Origin: Nemania diffusa
Taxonomy: Eukaryota > Ascomycota > Sordariomycetes > Xylariales > Xylariaceae
DNA: 64,000 nt
Assembly (NCBI GenBank): GCA_038501195.1
Contig: JBBPUQ010000005.1
Coordinates: 3,472,001 to 3,536,000 of the forward strand
Reading direction: 5' to 3'
Shown: positions 34,411-46,730 of the stretch, piece by piece
Numbering within the stretch: the stretch's first letter is position 1
Layout: every line of letters starts with the position of its first letter
Made by a program: the position numbers and the translations under genes
The notes under the pieces: model-generated
Told to the model about the DNA's origin: nothing
Database searches by the model: none
What the model saw: the letters and a program-made list of their open reading frames with translations, nothing else

Positions 34411-37051
34411 GGAACTTCGACAGTCTTTGCTTCGCTGAAAGTGGCTGCCGACGGACACAAATATATTGGAAGCTGAAACAATCGATACCGGCTGTGCTAT
34501 GCATGCCAAAACTCCACGTGTGAGAGCCATGCCCTCGTCCAACCCTTCGTCAGAATCAGCGAGATCGTCGGAGCAGTAGGTCTTTAGGTACTTTTCTCGT
34601 GTTCTCGCGCCGCACAAAGCAAAAGTTCGAAATCGAAATCGACGCTGTGCACCAGAGCCTAAGGCAGAGGAGGGCGCATACGAGGTGGGAGGGGGGAGTA
34701 AATATTGGTAGCACTGCACTTCGCTGCACTGCAACTCTTCAAAGTCTTCCTCTCCACAACAGAGACGACTTGGGGAAGCAGGCAAAGGCGCGTCTTGGCC
34801 GCGATAACCTAAAATCTCACCCTTGCTGCCGCGAGACCAAATAAAAAGCCATCACCCCCAAAAACTGATTAGATAGGGAAGGCCATTTTTGGGGTGGCGC
34901 GAACCTCTTCTCTACCTTCCCCTCACGCGGTGCAACGTTGGGCTAGAGGGCGGAACCCTGGACAGGAAACGTCCCACGAACGCATGAAATCGGACAGGGT
35001 CCACGTTGCCGGATCGACTTGACTCAGGGCGTGCAACGTCTCCAAGGTGGTCCCGCTCGATATGCCGGCAGACCAGCGAGGCGTTCAGCCTACGCTACCA
35101 GTAGGAAGACGCCATTGCGGAGGTTATAGCGTGCCACGGCGTTCGAAAGCAAAAAAAAAAAAAAAAAACTCACAAAAAACTCACAAGCGCCATGGCACGA
35201 TACCCGCTTAGTGTTGACAAAGTTATAAAAATAGAACCCAACAAAAGATATTATCGAAATAAGGTTGCCTACCTCCGATTATACGTGCGGAGGAATTTCC
35301 GTCCCGTCTTTGCAAGGGAAAAAAAAGAAAATAAAAAACTGAGCGTCATATCTTGTAGATAGTGTTTCTCGGTGTGTCTGCGTGTATGATCGGGTTGATT
35401 TCCGACCTCGATTCTCTGTATACCCTGAAGTTTGTCCATGTTACACTTCGATTAAGTCGCATACTGCAGGTAAATTTCCGGTTTCGTTACATTTTATAAG
35501 TCATCCCGTGACGTCAATATTCGTAATGCTGTGCCAATTTAGTCCTGCGTCGACTATTATACTCTTCTTGAACTAGCTCCTTTTAATATTCCACATTTTA
35601 TTCTATGCAGAATAAATGTCCTCGTGCAGCGAGGGTAGTGAACTCTATGAAGTTAAATAACCAGAGTTTGCGAGTACACGTAAACTTCCGTGAAGCCGGT
35701 CACGCTGAATCCAGGATATGGTCGGTGATCACAACTTCCAGCTCCATGTAAGCTATCCCCATAGTGGAACGTGCGAGAATAGAAGGAAATGCACGAAGCC
35801 GGAATTGATGCGATAGACAGCATTAGATCTTGCATCAATAGCTATGCATAGTCTTAGATAATGCTGTGACTAGGAACTTTTGTTGTTAGGGGTTAATATA
35901 AGACGTGCTCGAGGTGGACAATGTGTCTAGGGATATTCTGGAGGGCGGTAAAGACTAGAAGAAAACATCATTTCCATGCTAAACTACGAAAGTAGTATCC
36001 AAGATCATTGGCAATAACGAATCTCGAACGCACTACTTCTCTATCTCTAAGCTATTGCGGCGTCAGCAACTAGATTCAGATAGGACACATGTATATCTTG
36101 TATACCTTGGTCTATATAGATATGCGAATAGGGTGGTACAGCCTAATCAGCGTCGTATACTCAGAAAGAAACCCCTCATCTTGAGATGGTTTCTGTAGTG
36201 CGAAGCGTATCAGCAAGGTGGTCTACTGCTCTTAGATTTGCCACCAGGAGACGGACTGTCATTGATAGCCTTGCTGTTGGGGTAACATGGTTCGATAAAC
36301 TATATCTCAAACATTGACGAATACGCTTGAGCCCCTCTAGGCTTGAAGTTTGTATACGTACAATTCTTTTCCTCGCAAGCTGTTTCTCTATTGGCCAAGA
36401 ACGACAAAGAATGCAGAGATATATTTGATCTGGCGATCACTCGGTTGTATCAGGTTACTCTGCGATATAGAATCTGGCATACCTGTTTTTAGTTGATGTG
36501 GAAGAACAGGGTATGCTTTATCTACTTCATAGATAACCAGAGCCACTGGCCAGCCTGCCGGTTCTAGCTTGGCAGCATGGAGCGAACAGGGGTAAACTAT
36601 GGCAAGAATTGAGATGAATATTGGAAATATTTTGGGTTACTTAACTTTCTGCATTGTAAGTAAGCCTTTACCGTGCATTAAGTTTAACTCAATTGTTGAG
36701 TTAGTCTCTTCAAATGATACAACAGCTGTATCTATGTTATTGTTCGTAGAGTCCTTCCTTATACCTACCTACCAGCCCTCCACATCTGCAATGACGATTT
36801 CGGGATTGTAGTAGGATATTGTCTATAAAAAGCAAAGCAACGCGGTCCGTTACTAAGCGCTCCGTCGGAGGTAGACCTATAGGTGATATGCAATTAACTA
36901 CGAGTAAGTATTAGTGTGAGTCTGGCAGGCCAACTAGCTTGCATGAAGCTTTTGACACGAGTTCCATTGTCTTGAAATGAGGCGTAGTTTTCAGCCATGC
37001 CATGGTGCTTTTCCTTGACTGTTCCCCGCTGACGCGTATGCACACCATACC

Positions 37052-37094
37052 CTCTCTCTCTCTCTCTCTCTCTCACGCACACACACACACACAT
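37052..37094. repeat. Compound (CT)n-(CA)n microsatellite
   Basis: About eleven CT units run directly into an ACGC(AC)n stretch. Simple repeat with no coding role. Confidence 0.9.
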
Positions 37095-37250
37095 AAACCA
37101 GCCTATGCCGTTTTTGTTGTGTTTGTATAGATGGTGACGACTTGGAGCGTAGTTCTTGGTCTCCTGCTCACAAGCACAGTCATCGATAGGTAAAGTATGT
37201 ATCAGATAGAGTATCTCCAACTAGGATAGCGGACGTCCGAAGGCAGTATA

Positions 37251-37335
37251 AGCATACATGAGCATGAACATGAGCATGAACATAGTATGCGCATAGCACG
37301 AGCATAGCATAGCATGAGCATAGCATGAGCATGCG
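37251..37335. repeat. Degenerate GAGCATAGCAT/GAGCATGAACAT minisatellite
   Basis: Tandem, imperfect repeats of 5-12 bp words built on GAGCAT and AGCAT across about 85 bp. Units vary in length and lie end to end without spacers, so it is not a CRISPR array. Confidence 0.75.
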
Positions 37336-40247
37336 TAGATTTGAGAATTGGGGTGGACTAGATAGAAAAAAAGTCATCTTAGATGTCACACTTCCGGTTC
37401 CTAGACGGCTCACCGGTTAGATAGCTCGTGGCACGTTCTTTATCTTTGGGAGAACCTAGTAGGTAGTTAGGTTGTTGGCTATCGATCCCGTGGTTGAGAT
37501 GATAGGTGCACTTAGGATGTGCCGGGCTACCATGCTGGGTCTGCGGTGGGGGCGGTCTGCACAGCATGCGTTGGGTGGAGAGCGGCGGCTACCACATCCA
37601 CTCTCTTCTCTCTTTGGTTGTTGTCGGATGAGGCGTCTACTGTGTATAGTAGGTTAGGTATTTTAGAGTCGGACGTTTCCTGTCTTACCTATCAATTGAT
37701 CGCCGGTAACTGGTAACTGATCTTGTAGGATTGTGGAGAGGTCGATCCTTCGTTCGCTTCCATCTTCACGGATCCGTCTGGTCCCTCTGCCCAGTCGCCC
37801 GTTGATACGATGCCAATGTGAGGTACCAAGTGCCAGGGGCATGTTCATGGCTCACTTCTGAACATGGCCATAGACAAACGACGTGACAGACGTATGCAAG
37901 CTTCAACGAAGCTCCGTCGGTTATTGTTCCGAGGATAAACAAGATCTATTGGTTGCAGCGTTCAAGCATGTAAGGTGGTGCAAGGTGATGCAAGGTAGCA
38001 GCGCTAGCTAGGTAGGTAGGTATTACTTGCAGCATGCCCTGCATCTAGTGTGGGTAAGTCCCAAGGGGCGGATCGGTATCGGATTTTCCTCGATATTGCT
38101 TCGCTGGCTCTCTCTAGGTAGGTACCTAAGGTACTGTATTCTGTACATAGTGCGTATAGATACTACCTATGACCTACTTATGTAGGAGGTGTAGGTAGTA
38201 GGGTAGGGTAGGTATACGTAGGTAAGTACTTACTGTGGGGGAGGGTACGGCGGACAGTGTATAAAGGGTACGTCTCACGGTGCACTCTCAGTCTTCCTCC
38301 ATGGGTACAATAAATGCCCTTAGTAAAATATAATCGTTGTTAATAGTGAAGTACCTCCTGTACAGATACGAAGGAGGTATACCTATAACATTCTATAGAT
38401 CCTCCGGGTACCCAAGGCATACGAAATGACATTTGGTAATTGAGTGCCTAAATATAGCTAGGTTTATGATATATATTTCTATTTCTCTAATTACATAAGT
38501 ACTTAAGCATTTACCTACATACCTAGCCGCACGCGGCATTCATCAGACACAAACTAATGAACACATACCGGATTTACTCGTTTATGTCTTCTTCCCGTTT
38601 CTTTGATAAACATGGTATCCTTGACGAATTTCACTGAACGTAGTAGGCGACCTGATTAGCTGCTGATTAGATACGACAGGACATACTCTGTATAAGATAC
38701 CTACTATGTACTGTATTAGGTAGGTAGTCGCTAGGTACAGGGGACATTACATTGCATATATGCACTTATTAGCTGCACTTCTTTCGATTGGGATGATCGA
38801 CATGTCCATTATATTCCACCCCTGTTAGTTGCCTAGAACAACTCGACTTCCCACTCCAAAAACATGCATATTTCTTCGACTTCCTTCCATATCACACCTA
38901 TTGCCTATTCGGCTACATTCAATCAACTAAATCACGGCTATAGAACTACGAATCCACGGATTTGGGACAAACTTTGTCGACCCTATCGATTTACTACCCG
39001 GCATGAATAAACCTAATACTTTAGGTATGCTTACGTGGTCCGCTTAGTAAAGAGCACTGTATCTTGTTTGAATTTGGCCTGCCTGATTAATTATCTACTT
39101 GTCGACATACCTCTTGGTACGTGCCTACCTACTCCCTGCGTCCTGCATCTCGGTGCCGAGCCTCACCTGTGTTCAGCTTTGCTTTGGGGGTTTGGTCTGT
39201 TCTTTCCAGGCCCACTGGCTACCCTGTTCCATACCATGACGCTGCATAGATCTCTGTGATCTGCTCAAGAAGGAGACTGCACAAGCTTAGAATACGCCCA
39301 ATTAGTAGGCGAGATTGCGTACCTAAGTTCCTGCTTGCCCCCTTCATATCTCCTAGGCAGTTCAACGCAGCCTACGCAGTAGCTTTCTGTAACCTATCTA
39401 CCCCGCGTTCGTCAGCGAGTGAGACCTGGCGCAGTGCCCCGTCCAGGATTCTGCGGCCTGGCCTCGACAGGCTCCGCAGCGAGTACGGAGTAACTTCGAT
39501 GATGACGCCGCCTGGGTATGGGTACTTACCTCTCTGGCCACTTTTCACGCCTTCGCTAGTCGAATTCTATGCTCGATACAGGTAAGTTCTATGTCTATTC
39601 AAAGAAACTTCGAGCTAAGATATTCACTGTTGTCTATTTGCATATCGTCACCGGTTTTGGCGATGCCACATGTGCGTCCCTGCTGACCTGGGCATCAGGG
39701 ATATCTACCTACCTAGTCAGTATAGATTACAGCGCCTACGCTGAAGGCCCGTATGACAGCGTTGCGCTTAGTAGCGTGATTTGCAGCAGCAAAGCCTCAG
39801 CCGTTCTGTACGGCCACGCCAATCCCAGCAGATGCATACGCTGTACAGCTAATAATCAAGGGTTTAGTAACCACCCCTTGGGCTAATCTTCTTTGGCCTC
39901 CCCAGCAGGTCTGCCCCAGTACGTGTTGGAGTTTATCAACCCCTTCAACTAGCCATCTACCTGATAGTACCCACCGCATGGTTGGACTTTATGATGGATA
40001 TTAATGTTGTTGAGGTATGGGGAAAGACCTGATAACTGTGAACGGTCGCTGGCGTATACTGCGCACTGTGCCTCGTACTTCTTCCCCCACAGCATCCGAG
40101 AATTAAGTTCTTCTTTCCGTTTTCAAGGGAATTAAGCCTTTTTTCTACCGCTACCTTTCCATATTTGGGCGAGTCTGACATGGGCATCCCAAGTATTCTA
40201 GGCCTGGGGCCTTGGAACTTTATCCGTGCGTTGGTATCTCGGTAGGT

Positions 40248-40255
40248 CTATAAAT
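40248..40255 (+). promoter_or_regulatory. TATA box of the AflR-type regulator
   Basis: CTATAAAT lies about 180 bp upstream of the ATG at 40434. If used, the leader would carry two upstream ORFs at 40305-40364 and 40345-40497. Confidence 0.4.
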
Positions 40256-40304
40256 CGGCGTGAGCCTTGTACCACCACCACCTGTCCGCTCCTTTATACA
40301 CAAC

Positions 40305-40364
40305 ATGCTCGATCCATATTACATTCCCAAAGTCCAGCATTCACATGATACTCGAATTCAGTAG
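40305..40364 (+). promoter_or_regulatory. Upstream ORF (19 codons) in leader of AflR-type regulator
   Basis: ATG at 40305 to TAG at 40362-40364, between the putative TATA box and the main start. A second uORF starts at ATG 40345 and ends at 40497, so it overlaps the main ATG (40434) out of frame. Both would lower translation of the regulator if they are in the mRNA. The transcript start is inferred, not seen. Confidence 0.35.
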
Positions 40365-40433
40365 AATTCAAATACGAGGGGAGGCCCAGCTAAACCTCTC
40401 CTCTCTCTGCTATAAGGCAGAAACCATTGCATC

Positions 40434-41696
40434 ATGGCGACCGTACCAAAAGTCCGCCAAGCTCGGTTACGAGCATCATGCGACGGTTGTTTCTTAGCCA
40501 AGGTCAAATGTTCCAAAGCTCGCCCTGTCTGTTCTCGTTGTCTCTCCTGTGGAACCCTCTGTAATTATTCGCCTTCGAGCAGAGCGGGTAAGCCAAAGCC
40601 CGACAACAATAATAATCCACGCCCGAGTACCTCAAACGCTATGCCGCCACGTTCGCTCATGGAGGAAACGACGGTCACATACATCCAGCAGCCAACCCCG
40701 GATCGCATGTTTACCCCCGATGTAGGTTGGGCTATGTCGTCTCCGGTCCTCGAAACGCCCGTGAGCAGAAATCCAGCTCTTGAGGCGAAGCTCGCCCTAC
40801 TCGGGGCTAACGAAAGTCTGCACCCGCCGACGAGCACGCTGAACCATCCGGATCAGATGTCAGCGGGTGCAGACTTATACTCGGGCCCAATGCCTTGGAC
40901 CCCTCCTACAGACATGCCATGCGGGCCATTTCCCGATGTGGCTCTCGCGGGTACTCACATGCAGGGTTCCCACGCTCAATCTCAGTCCTTCGACACTCGA
41001 TCTCATTCCTTTGACAATGCTGCGATGTCGACACCGCCGCATTGGGGAGACCCAGGTCCCAGCGATGTAATTTCGTACCCTCAGGGACAGAGCTCAACGA
41101 GCATGTGGGCCAACTGTTTCCCGAGTCCTAACGCGGCCCCAATGATACAGCCTATTATACAGCCTACACTATCGTTCCACCCAAGTCTCCCTGATTGCGC
41201 ATGCTTCGCGGCCTGCCTTGAGTCACTTATGGCTCTACACCAGGTCATGGTGCAGAGTCCACAACTCTTCGGCATTGTCCTTTATTCCAACCAGAAGGCG
41301 GTAACGGCGTGCAATAGCATTTTGATGTGTCCGTCATGCTTCGCTAGACACGGAACAGACACTCTGGTAATGTTAATTGCCACCATCCTAAATAAAGTTA
41401 CGTCAGTTTACAAAAGCGCAACTCGCCATGATGCCGAAGTTAACCTTGGGGCATACCAATACCAATTTCACAAAGAAAGGGACTGGTTCAGAACGGAGTT
41501 CCTGATTACTGAGCTTCGGAAACTGAACGAGTTATTTGTTAGGTTTCGCGACATGTACGCGGAAGTAATCAACACCCCGGAATTCCCTAACGGCCTGATC
41601 GATTATATCGGTCGAAACATTACATCTATGCTGGAGACCGTCCAAGGGAAGATCGAGGCGGCTGCTTCTGCTTCTGCTTCTGCTTCTGCTTCGTAA
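40434..41696 (+). CDS. AflR-type Zn2Cys6 transcription factor
   Basis: Single exon, 420 aa. The N-terminal zinc cluster is exact: Cys16-X2-Cys19-X6-Cys26-X6-Cys33-X2-Cys36-X6-Cys43. It is followed by a basic, proline-rich linker (SRAGKPKP) as in AflR-class factors. The C-terminal half contains [21 protein letters not shown], a cysteine/leucine segment typical of the AflR regulatory domain, and a second conserved part, [25 protein letters not shown]. The middle is low-complexity (Ser, Pro, Gln, Asn). The protein ends in an Ala-Ser repeat encoded by a GCTTCT microsatellite (41661-41693). It lies between the PKS and the reductase, so it is probably a pathway-specific activator; pairing of such a factor with a Cmr1-type one is known from melanin genes of Pestalotiopsis fici. 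No intron is needed. Confidence 0.9.
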   Translation: MATVPKVRQARLRASCDGCFLAKVKCSKARPVCSRCLSCGTLCNYSPSSRAGKPKPDNNNNPRPSTSNAMPPRSLMEETTVTYIQQPTPDRMFTPDVGWAMSSPVLETPVSRNPALEAKLALLGANESLHPPTSTLNHPDQMSAGADLYSGPMPWTPPTDMPCGPFPDVALAGTHMQGSHAQSQSFDTRSHSFDNAAMSTPPHWGDPGPSDVISYPQGQSSTSMWANCFPSPNAAPMIQPIIQPTLSFHPSLPDCACFAACLESLMALHQVMVQSPQLFGIVLYSNQKAVTACNSILMCPSCFARHGTDTLVMLIATILNKVTSVYKSATRHDAEVNLGAYQYQFHKERDWFRTEFLITELRKLNELFVRFRDMYAEVINTPEFPNGLIDYIGRNITSMLETVQGKIEAAASASASASAS

Positions 41697-44600
41697 GGCG
41701 CCAGAGAAGCCAAAACAGCAGGAAAGGAGGGTTCTAGAGTTGTTTATCAGCAGGATACATGCTAGGTGACGATTTCTTTGAGGATACAGCATCACGGCCA
41801 GACGTCGATTACTCACTTCACGAGACAAACAGCGCTGCGCTGGAGTGAGTTTGAGCGGAGCGATAAAGAGTGACTTCTCAGTCATATCCCCTATCATCCC
41901 TTAGTCGGATGAACAGCCAATTTTGCTCTCTCTCAAGTAGGAATAAACCATCGAATTGTATGGAGTTTTGATGAACTATTGCAGAGCCAGCTTTCTTCCT
42001 GTGCTTATGGCTAGGCATTTGGTAGCTGGGAGAAGATTTAACGGATAGACAGGATTACCACTAGCGCTTTTAATCATTCACGGTCTCTTCGTCTGAAGTT
42101 ACACATTACTGATATAATTCATAGCAACTGGTGTTTACATAAATCAATTGGTGGGCTTTATTGAATCTAGGACGCCGGTACGAGGATTGCTATCAAAGCA
42201 TGCTCTCGTTACCCCAATCCCCCATCTAGCGTGTATCTACATATATCACTATTAATCAGGCTCGTTGCAAATACCTAATTTAAATATCTAGAAGTCATGG
42301 CTACTGAAGCCTATTATTACGTTCTTATCGCCGCTTAATTTCTCTCGCTTCATACTTTAGAAGCTTAGGATTGCGGTTACTAAGGTATATTTACATGAAA
42401 CATCTAGATACAGAGTACGTAGAGCTTGATGGAAATAGATGCCCTTTGACTTATAACTTGGCGCCGCCTACCTACTTCAGTACGTACGGTGGCAGTCTGG
42501 GGAATCTCGGGACCCCGCCTACGGTTGGGGTAGGTCTGCAACAGCTTGATACTAGTTGAGCATAGGTATATTTCCTATAAGAGCCTAGCGTTACTCGGTA
42601 CCCGGCAAACTATAATAGTACACAGTAGGGAAATTGAAAAACCCCACTCGAGTTGATGTCATAAACCTACCTAGGTACCAAATAGGTTTAGGTACCGTGG
42701 CCTATTTATGGTGCACCCGAACTTCTGAAAGTGGCAGTCGGTACCTGAAAACATGGAATAGTATGTAGTTCCGATCCTTACTCAGCACGTAATCGGAAGG
42801 CATGAACATCAATCCACATTCACTATCTAGACTAAGCCACTACCTACCTGATCTACTGCGTACCCCCCTCTGCCCCCCAGAATGCCATCCAGCAATCCCA
42901 GCACACAGCTTCATACCACACTCCAGCCAGCTACTGCGTACCTGTCTGCACATACATACAAACCAGGTAACACCCTAAGCCACACGAGATACTAGGCGAC
43001 GCTGACGTACATCGTTATGCTGCTATTATTGTTTACCACTCGCCGGCCACGAACATAGCAGAAGCACCTTTGGTTGTCTACCACGGAACCGCAACGTCCT
43101 AAATCCTACATCCTGCGCTACCATCGGCCGAAAGAGAGGATGAACGAGGAGGGTGAGAAACGGTGAGCAGTGCTGAGAAATCACATAGCTGTAATCGTAT
43201 GATCTTTCGGCGGCAAGACGTCGTGAAATTTCCACAATCCTCATCTGTCCCATCCCATCCCATCCCTTCCCATCTTATCCATCCACATCTTGTTCTTTGC
43301 CTTCACGTCGAGGAGCCAGTCATGGCCCGTTCATTTCAACGCCCCCAACGTGCCTTAGCGGGGAAAATGCTACATTCTTTTTCTTAGCAGCCCACCGGCA
43401 AGAGCCGAAAATCATACATTGCAATATCTACTGCTGTATTGCTTCGACCTGCCGCCTACGCTATCCTTTTGTGTGTAGGTTAGCGAGCCTCTTCTGAGCT
43501 TCCGTGGTAGCGGAGCTGACTCGGTCCTACTTTTGGACGAAGGGCCTTGTCAATTCATCTTACCGCGTCATGTCTACCGTCCAAATGGTGCGATGGTGCG
43601 TCCAAATGCATAGCTTGATACAGGCATAGCCATACCCCAATATCTGTAACTGGCCTACCAAATGAAGCCACGCTGCAATGGATATGAATGACCCTGCAGG
43701 CGGTGGGATACACACAAAGTTCCTTCTATCGCAAGATCAATCTTATATGAGTGTAGTTGTTTCGCCAAAGGGTAGGATGATTGTTTACCAAACAGCTAGG
43801 TCGTTAACAAGCTAATCGCCACTCAGTCTCACGCTGGCTCTATCCTGACTGAGATGTTTATTTGCCGTGAGCATAGTCATCCCAGAAAGATTAGACTGTT
43901 TCAGTGACGTCTCCTATCCATTGGCGAGGGTAATCTAACAGTGCTGAGATGCGCAGTTCTGCTTGCGGTTAGCTTACCGACCGGTCCATGAACGCCACCT
44001 TGGCTAATGTTACCATCCCCAGTCTGTCGTTCATGTGTACTAACTACCGCCGGGGCGTACCTGCCCTAGGCAGCTAATTGCGCCCCTGTCATTAGGAATA
44101 GCGCAACAAGTTGAGGGTTCGGGAGAATTTGGAATATTTGAACTGCGGAGAGCCCAGCCCTATGGTTCTGCCGTGCGACGACGTTGCGTTGACGTCGTGT
44201 TATCGTTCGTTCATAAACCCCAGAGCTGTTAGGCGAGACAGCTACGTCCATGTTCGTCTAAAGTTGTTAGCGAGTTATGGCTCGCGAGGAGCAACCCCCC
44301 TAGCACGAACATGACGTTGCAACGAAGGCGGGGTAAGAGTTGTTTTCCATAGGTCGTCGAAAATCCCTTGCGTTCTTACTGCTTGGACAATCTATCAATG
44401 ACGAGGAAAAGAAAACCCAGTGACAGAAGAAAGTGCTCTTCCTATCTCCTCGGTCCCGTTTTATGACGATAGTCTGGGGGCTTAGCTTACCTCGGTCTGC
44501 TTCATGTCAAGCCATGGAGAGAAGGTATGGTGGCTAGACCCTGTTATGCCAAGTGCATTGTCGAGGGTTCGGGCTCAGGGTCGATGATGCGAAATGCTTG

Positions 44601-45817
44601 GTATCGCGCATGATGTGCGTTGGGCGTGGTCGCTGCGGCCATTAGCTCAGCTGATACCTACCCCAAGCTCGTTGGCGGCGCAGCTGAATACGAAACAAGG
44701 AGGGGGAGTAGATAACGATCTGCTATTATGCCTCTCGCTAGCTGTTACCCGTGCAATGGGACACTTGATTCCTGGCATGGAGAGTTCATGTGGTGGTTGT
44801 GAAACGAAAATATGAGAAATGACAGCTGTAGGGCTGACTGACACGCTGCCATCCAGCCAGCAGCTATCCAGCGTAGGGATGGGGATCTGACCGACTGTGG
44901 AGAAAGTCCTAACCCGTCCAAGAGGTACCAGATGCAGCTGTTCCTTGTCGGCGGCGAATAGCATTCACCGTGAGCTCTTTCAACGGTCCATTAGTTCTAG
45001 AACTGTCCGAGCTATCCGTCGATCTGCCTGCCTGTTCTCGGGACTTTGGATTGCTGACAGGGGGAGTGGGGAAACGGCCACGTTGGCCGGCATTGCGTCG
45101 CTGATACACTAGACGTCTAGTCTACCTACTCTCACGTTGTCTCGGTAGGTACCTCTTGGCAATCGTGGCGTAAACTGATGGAAGACATTCTGCGTGGAAT
45201 AGGTACACTGCGCTCGATCCTCCATAGGCTATAGGTTATCTATGGGGATTGGCTCTCCAGATAAGCTGCACGCTGAGTGGCTTATGTATGGTAAGAATCG
45301 GCCCGCTTGTGATCCATCAAAGTGTATAGTTGGGTGGTTGCTATTCCATATCCCTAAAGAACGTTTCGCCTCTCACAAAAATCCCCCCGGCTTCTAGCTC
45401 ATATGACTTTACCAGGAAATAAAACCCAGTGGGCGGCAAGTAGAGTGGCGCAAGAGTAATGGTAGCACAGAAGTTCACGACATATCATATACGGAATGCT
45501 CGGAATTCCTATTAGGAAGACACGGCAACACGCCAAACAGAGTCAATTTATGCGCGCAAACATGCAGCTGGAAGATTAGTTGCATGACAACCCCCTACGA
45601 GTGGCATCGGCATGGAGATGTCCAAGAGAAGCACAGTATGGCGGTTTGCAGTGTAGAGTAAACTCGAAATGTATACTGGGCAACTTTCTATTAGGTCTAT
45701 ATTTGCGAGATCCTTTTTTTAAGTACCGCAATACTCCAACACACCGAATCACATCATACCCATCTCACGCCGTGTACCTAGTGGAAGCCATGGAGATATC
45801 CCCTCCTGTCCGGCGGC
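41697..45817. other. Gene-poor region between regulator and reductase
   Basis: About 4.1 kb without a supported gene. A partly palindromic cluster of CCTACCTAGGTACC-like words lies at about 42664-42696. Small frames at 43163-43497 and 44594-45112 look random. Confidence 0.5.
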
Positions 45818-46730
45818 TTAGACACCACCACCCGAGCATCGAATAACTTGGCCTAGAGAAGGAGTAAGCTGATGTGTCATTGTACCGCAAAGGAAGAGAA
45901 CACAAAGACTTACCGTTAATCCACTCGCCCTCGTCGCTAATCAGGCAGTATACGGCCTTTCCAACGTCCGCCGGCTCACCCACACGGTCGAGCGGGCACA
46001 TCTTGCGAAGGCCGTCCTTGATGATCTCCACCGGCATGCCTTTATATCCGCCAGGGACGTAGTGCCAGCTGTTCTCGTCGAACATGTCGGTCTGGATGCC
46101 GCCGGGGGCGATGGCGTTGCAGGTGATGCGCTTGCGGCCGCAGTCGACGGCGAAGGCCCGGGTGAAGCCCTCGACGGCGGCCTTGGAGCCGGCGTAGAGG
46201 GCGTGGTTGGGGATGCCGGCCATCTGGGCGGCGATGGAGGAGGTGAGGACGATGCGGCCGCCCTCGCTGCAGTGCTTCAGGGCCTGCTGGGCGACGAAGA
46301 ACTGGCCGCGGCAGTTGAGGTTGAAGACCTGGTCGAACAGCTCCGGCGTGACCTCGGTCTCCTCGCACCAGACCTCCATGCCCGAGTTGGACACGACATA
46401 GTCGACGCGCCCGAAGTGCGCCAGCGCCTTGTCGAAGAGCGCGGCCACCTCGGCGGGCTTCGAGATGTCGGCCTGCAGCGCCACGGCCTTGGACCCGAGC
46501 TTGGCGAGCTCCTCGACCACGGCCTCGGCCGACTTGGAGCTGCGCCCGTAGTTCACGACGACCGAGGCGCCGCGCTTGCCCAGCTCTAGCGCGATGCCGC
46601 GTCCGATGCCGCGGCCTGCGCCCGTGATCAGGGCGATCTTGCCGGCGAGGGGCCTGGTCTGGTTGCTCATGGGCTGTGATGAGGTGGTAGCGGCTACCGG
46701 TGCTTGTCCTGAGGTGGCTGATGGCGACAT
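45818..46730 (-). CDS. Tetra-/trihydroxynaphthalene reductase (SDR family)
   Basis: Two exons, 46730-45914 and 45852-45818, give 283 aa. The 61-nt intron has a GTAAGT donor and a TTCTCTAG acceptor. The last exon is 35 nt, encodes 11 residues and restores the family ending GQVIRCSGGGV; reading through the intron instead gives an unrelated tail. NADPH-binding TGAGRGIG is at residues 36-43, NSG at 115-117, and the catalytic set is Ser165, Tyr179 and Lys183 (YAGSK). Similarity in length and motif spacing to hydroxynaphthalene and versicolorin reductases is strong. In DHN-melanin synthesis it would reduce T4HN to scytalone and/or T3HN to vermelone; which one cannot be told by eye. A second in-frame ATG (residue 21, MSNQTRPLAGK) is an alternative start. 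It lies between the two regulators, on the strand opposite to the PKS. Confidence 0.93.

Larger units (their letters stand above)
33177..40433. other. Long gene-poor region inside the cluster
   Basis: About 7.3 kb between the PKS and the AflR-type regulator. I find no frame with family features or plausible splicing. It contains poly(A) runs, a CT/CA microsatellite, a degenerate minisatellite and dense TAGGTA words (about 38005-38230 and 38716-38740). A scytalone dehydratase, expected in some melanin clusters, is not here. Confidence 0.5.

Noticed and set aside
34389..35168. Poly(A) runs considered as tails of non-LTR retroelements
   Set aside because: No reverse-transcriptase or SINE-like sequence and no target duplication could be seen beside them.
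37251..37335. Tandem repeat considered as a CRISPR-like array
   Set aside because: Units are 5-12 bp, imperfect, contiguous and lack spacers; the genome is eukaryotic.
46062..46589. Plus-strand frame of 175 codons over the reductase gene
   Set aside because: Shadow of the strongly GC-biased reductase exon.
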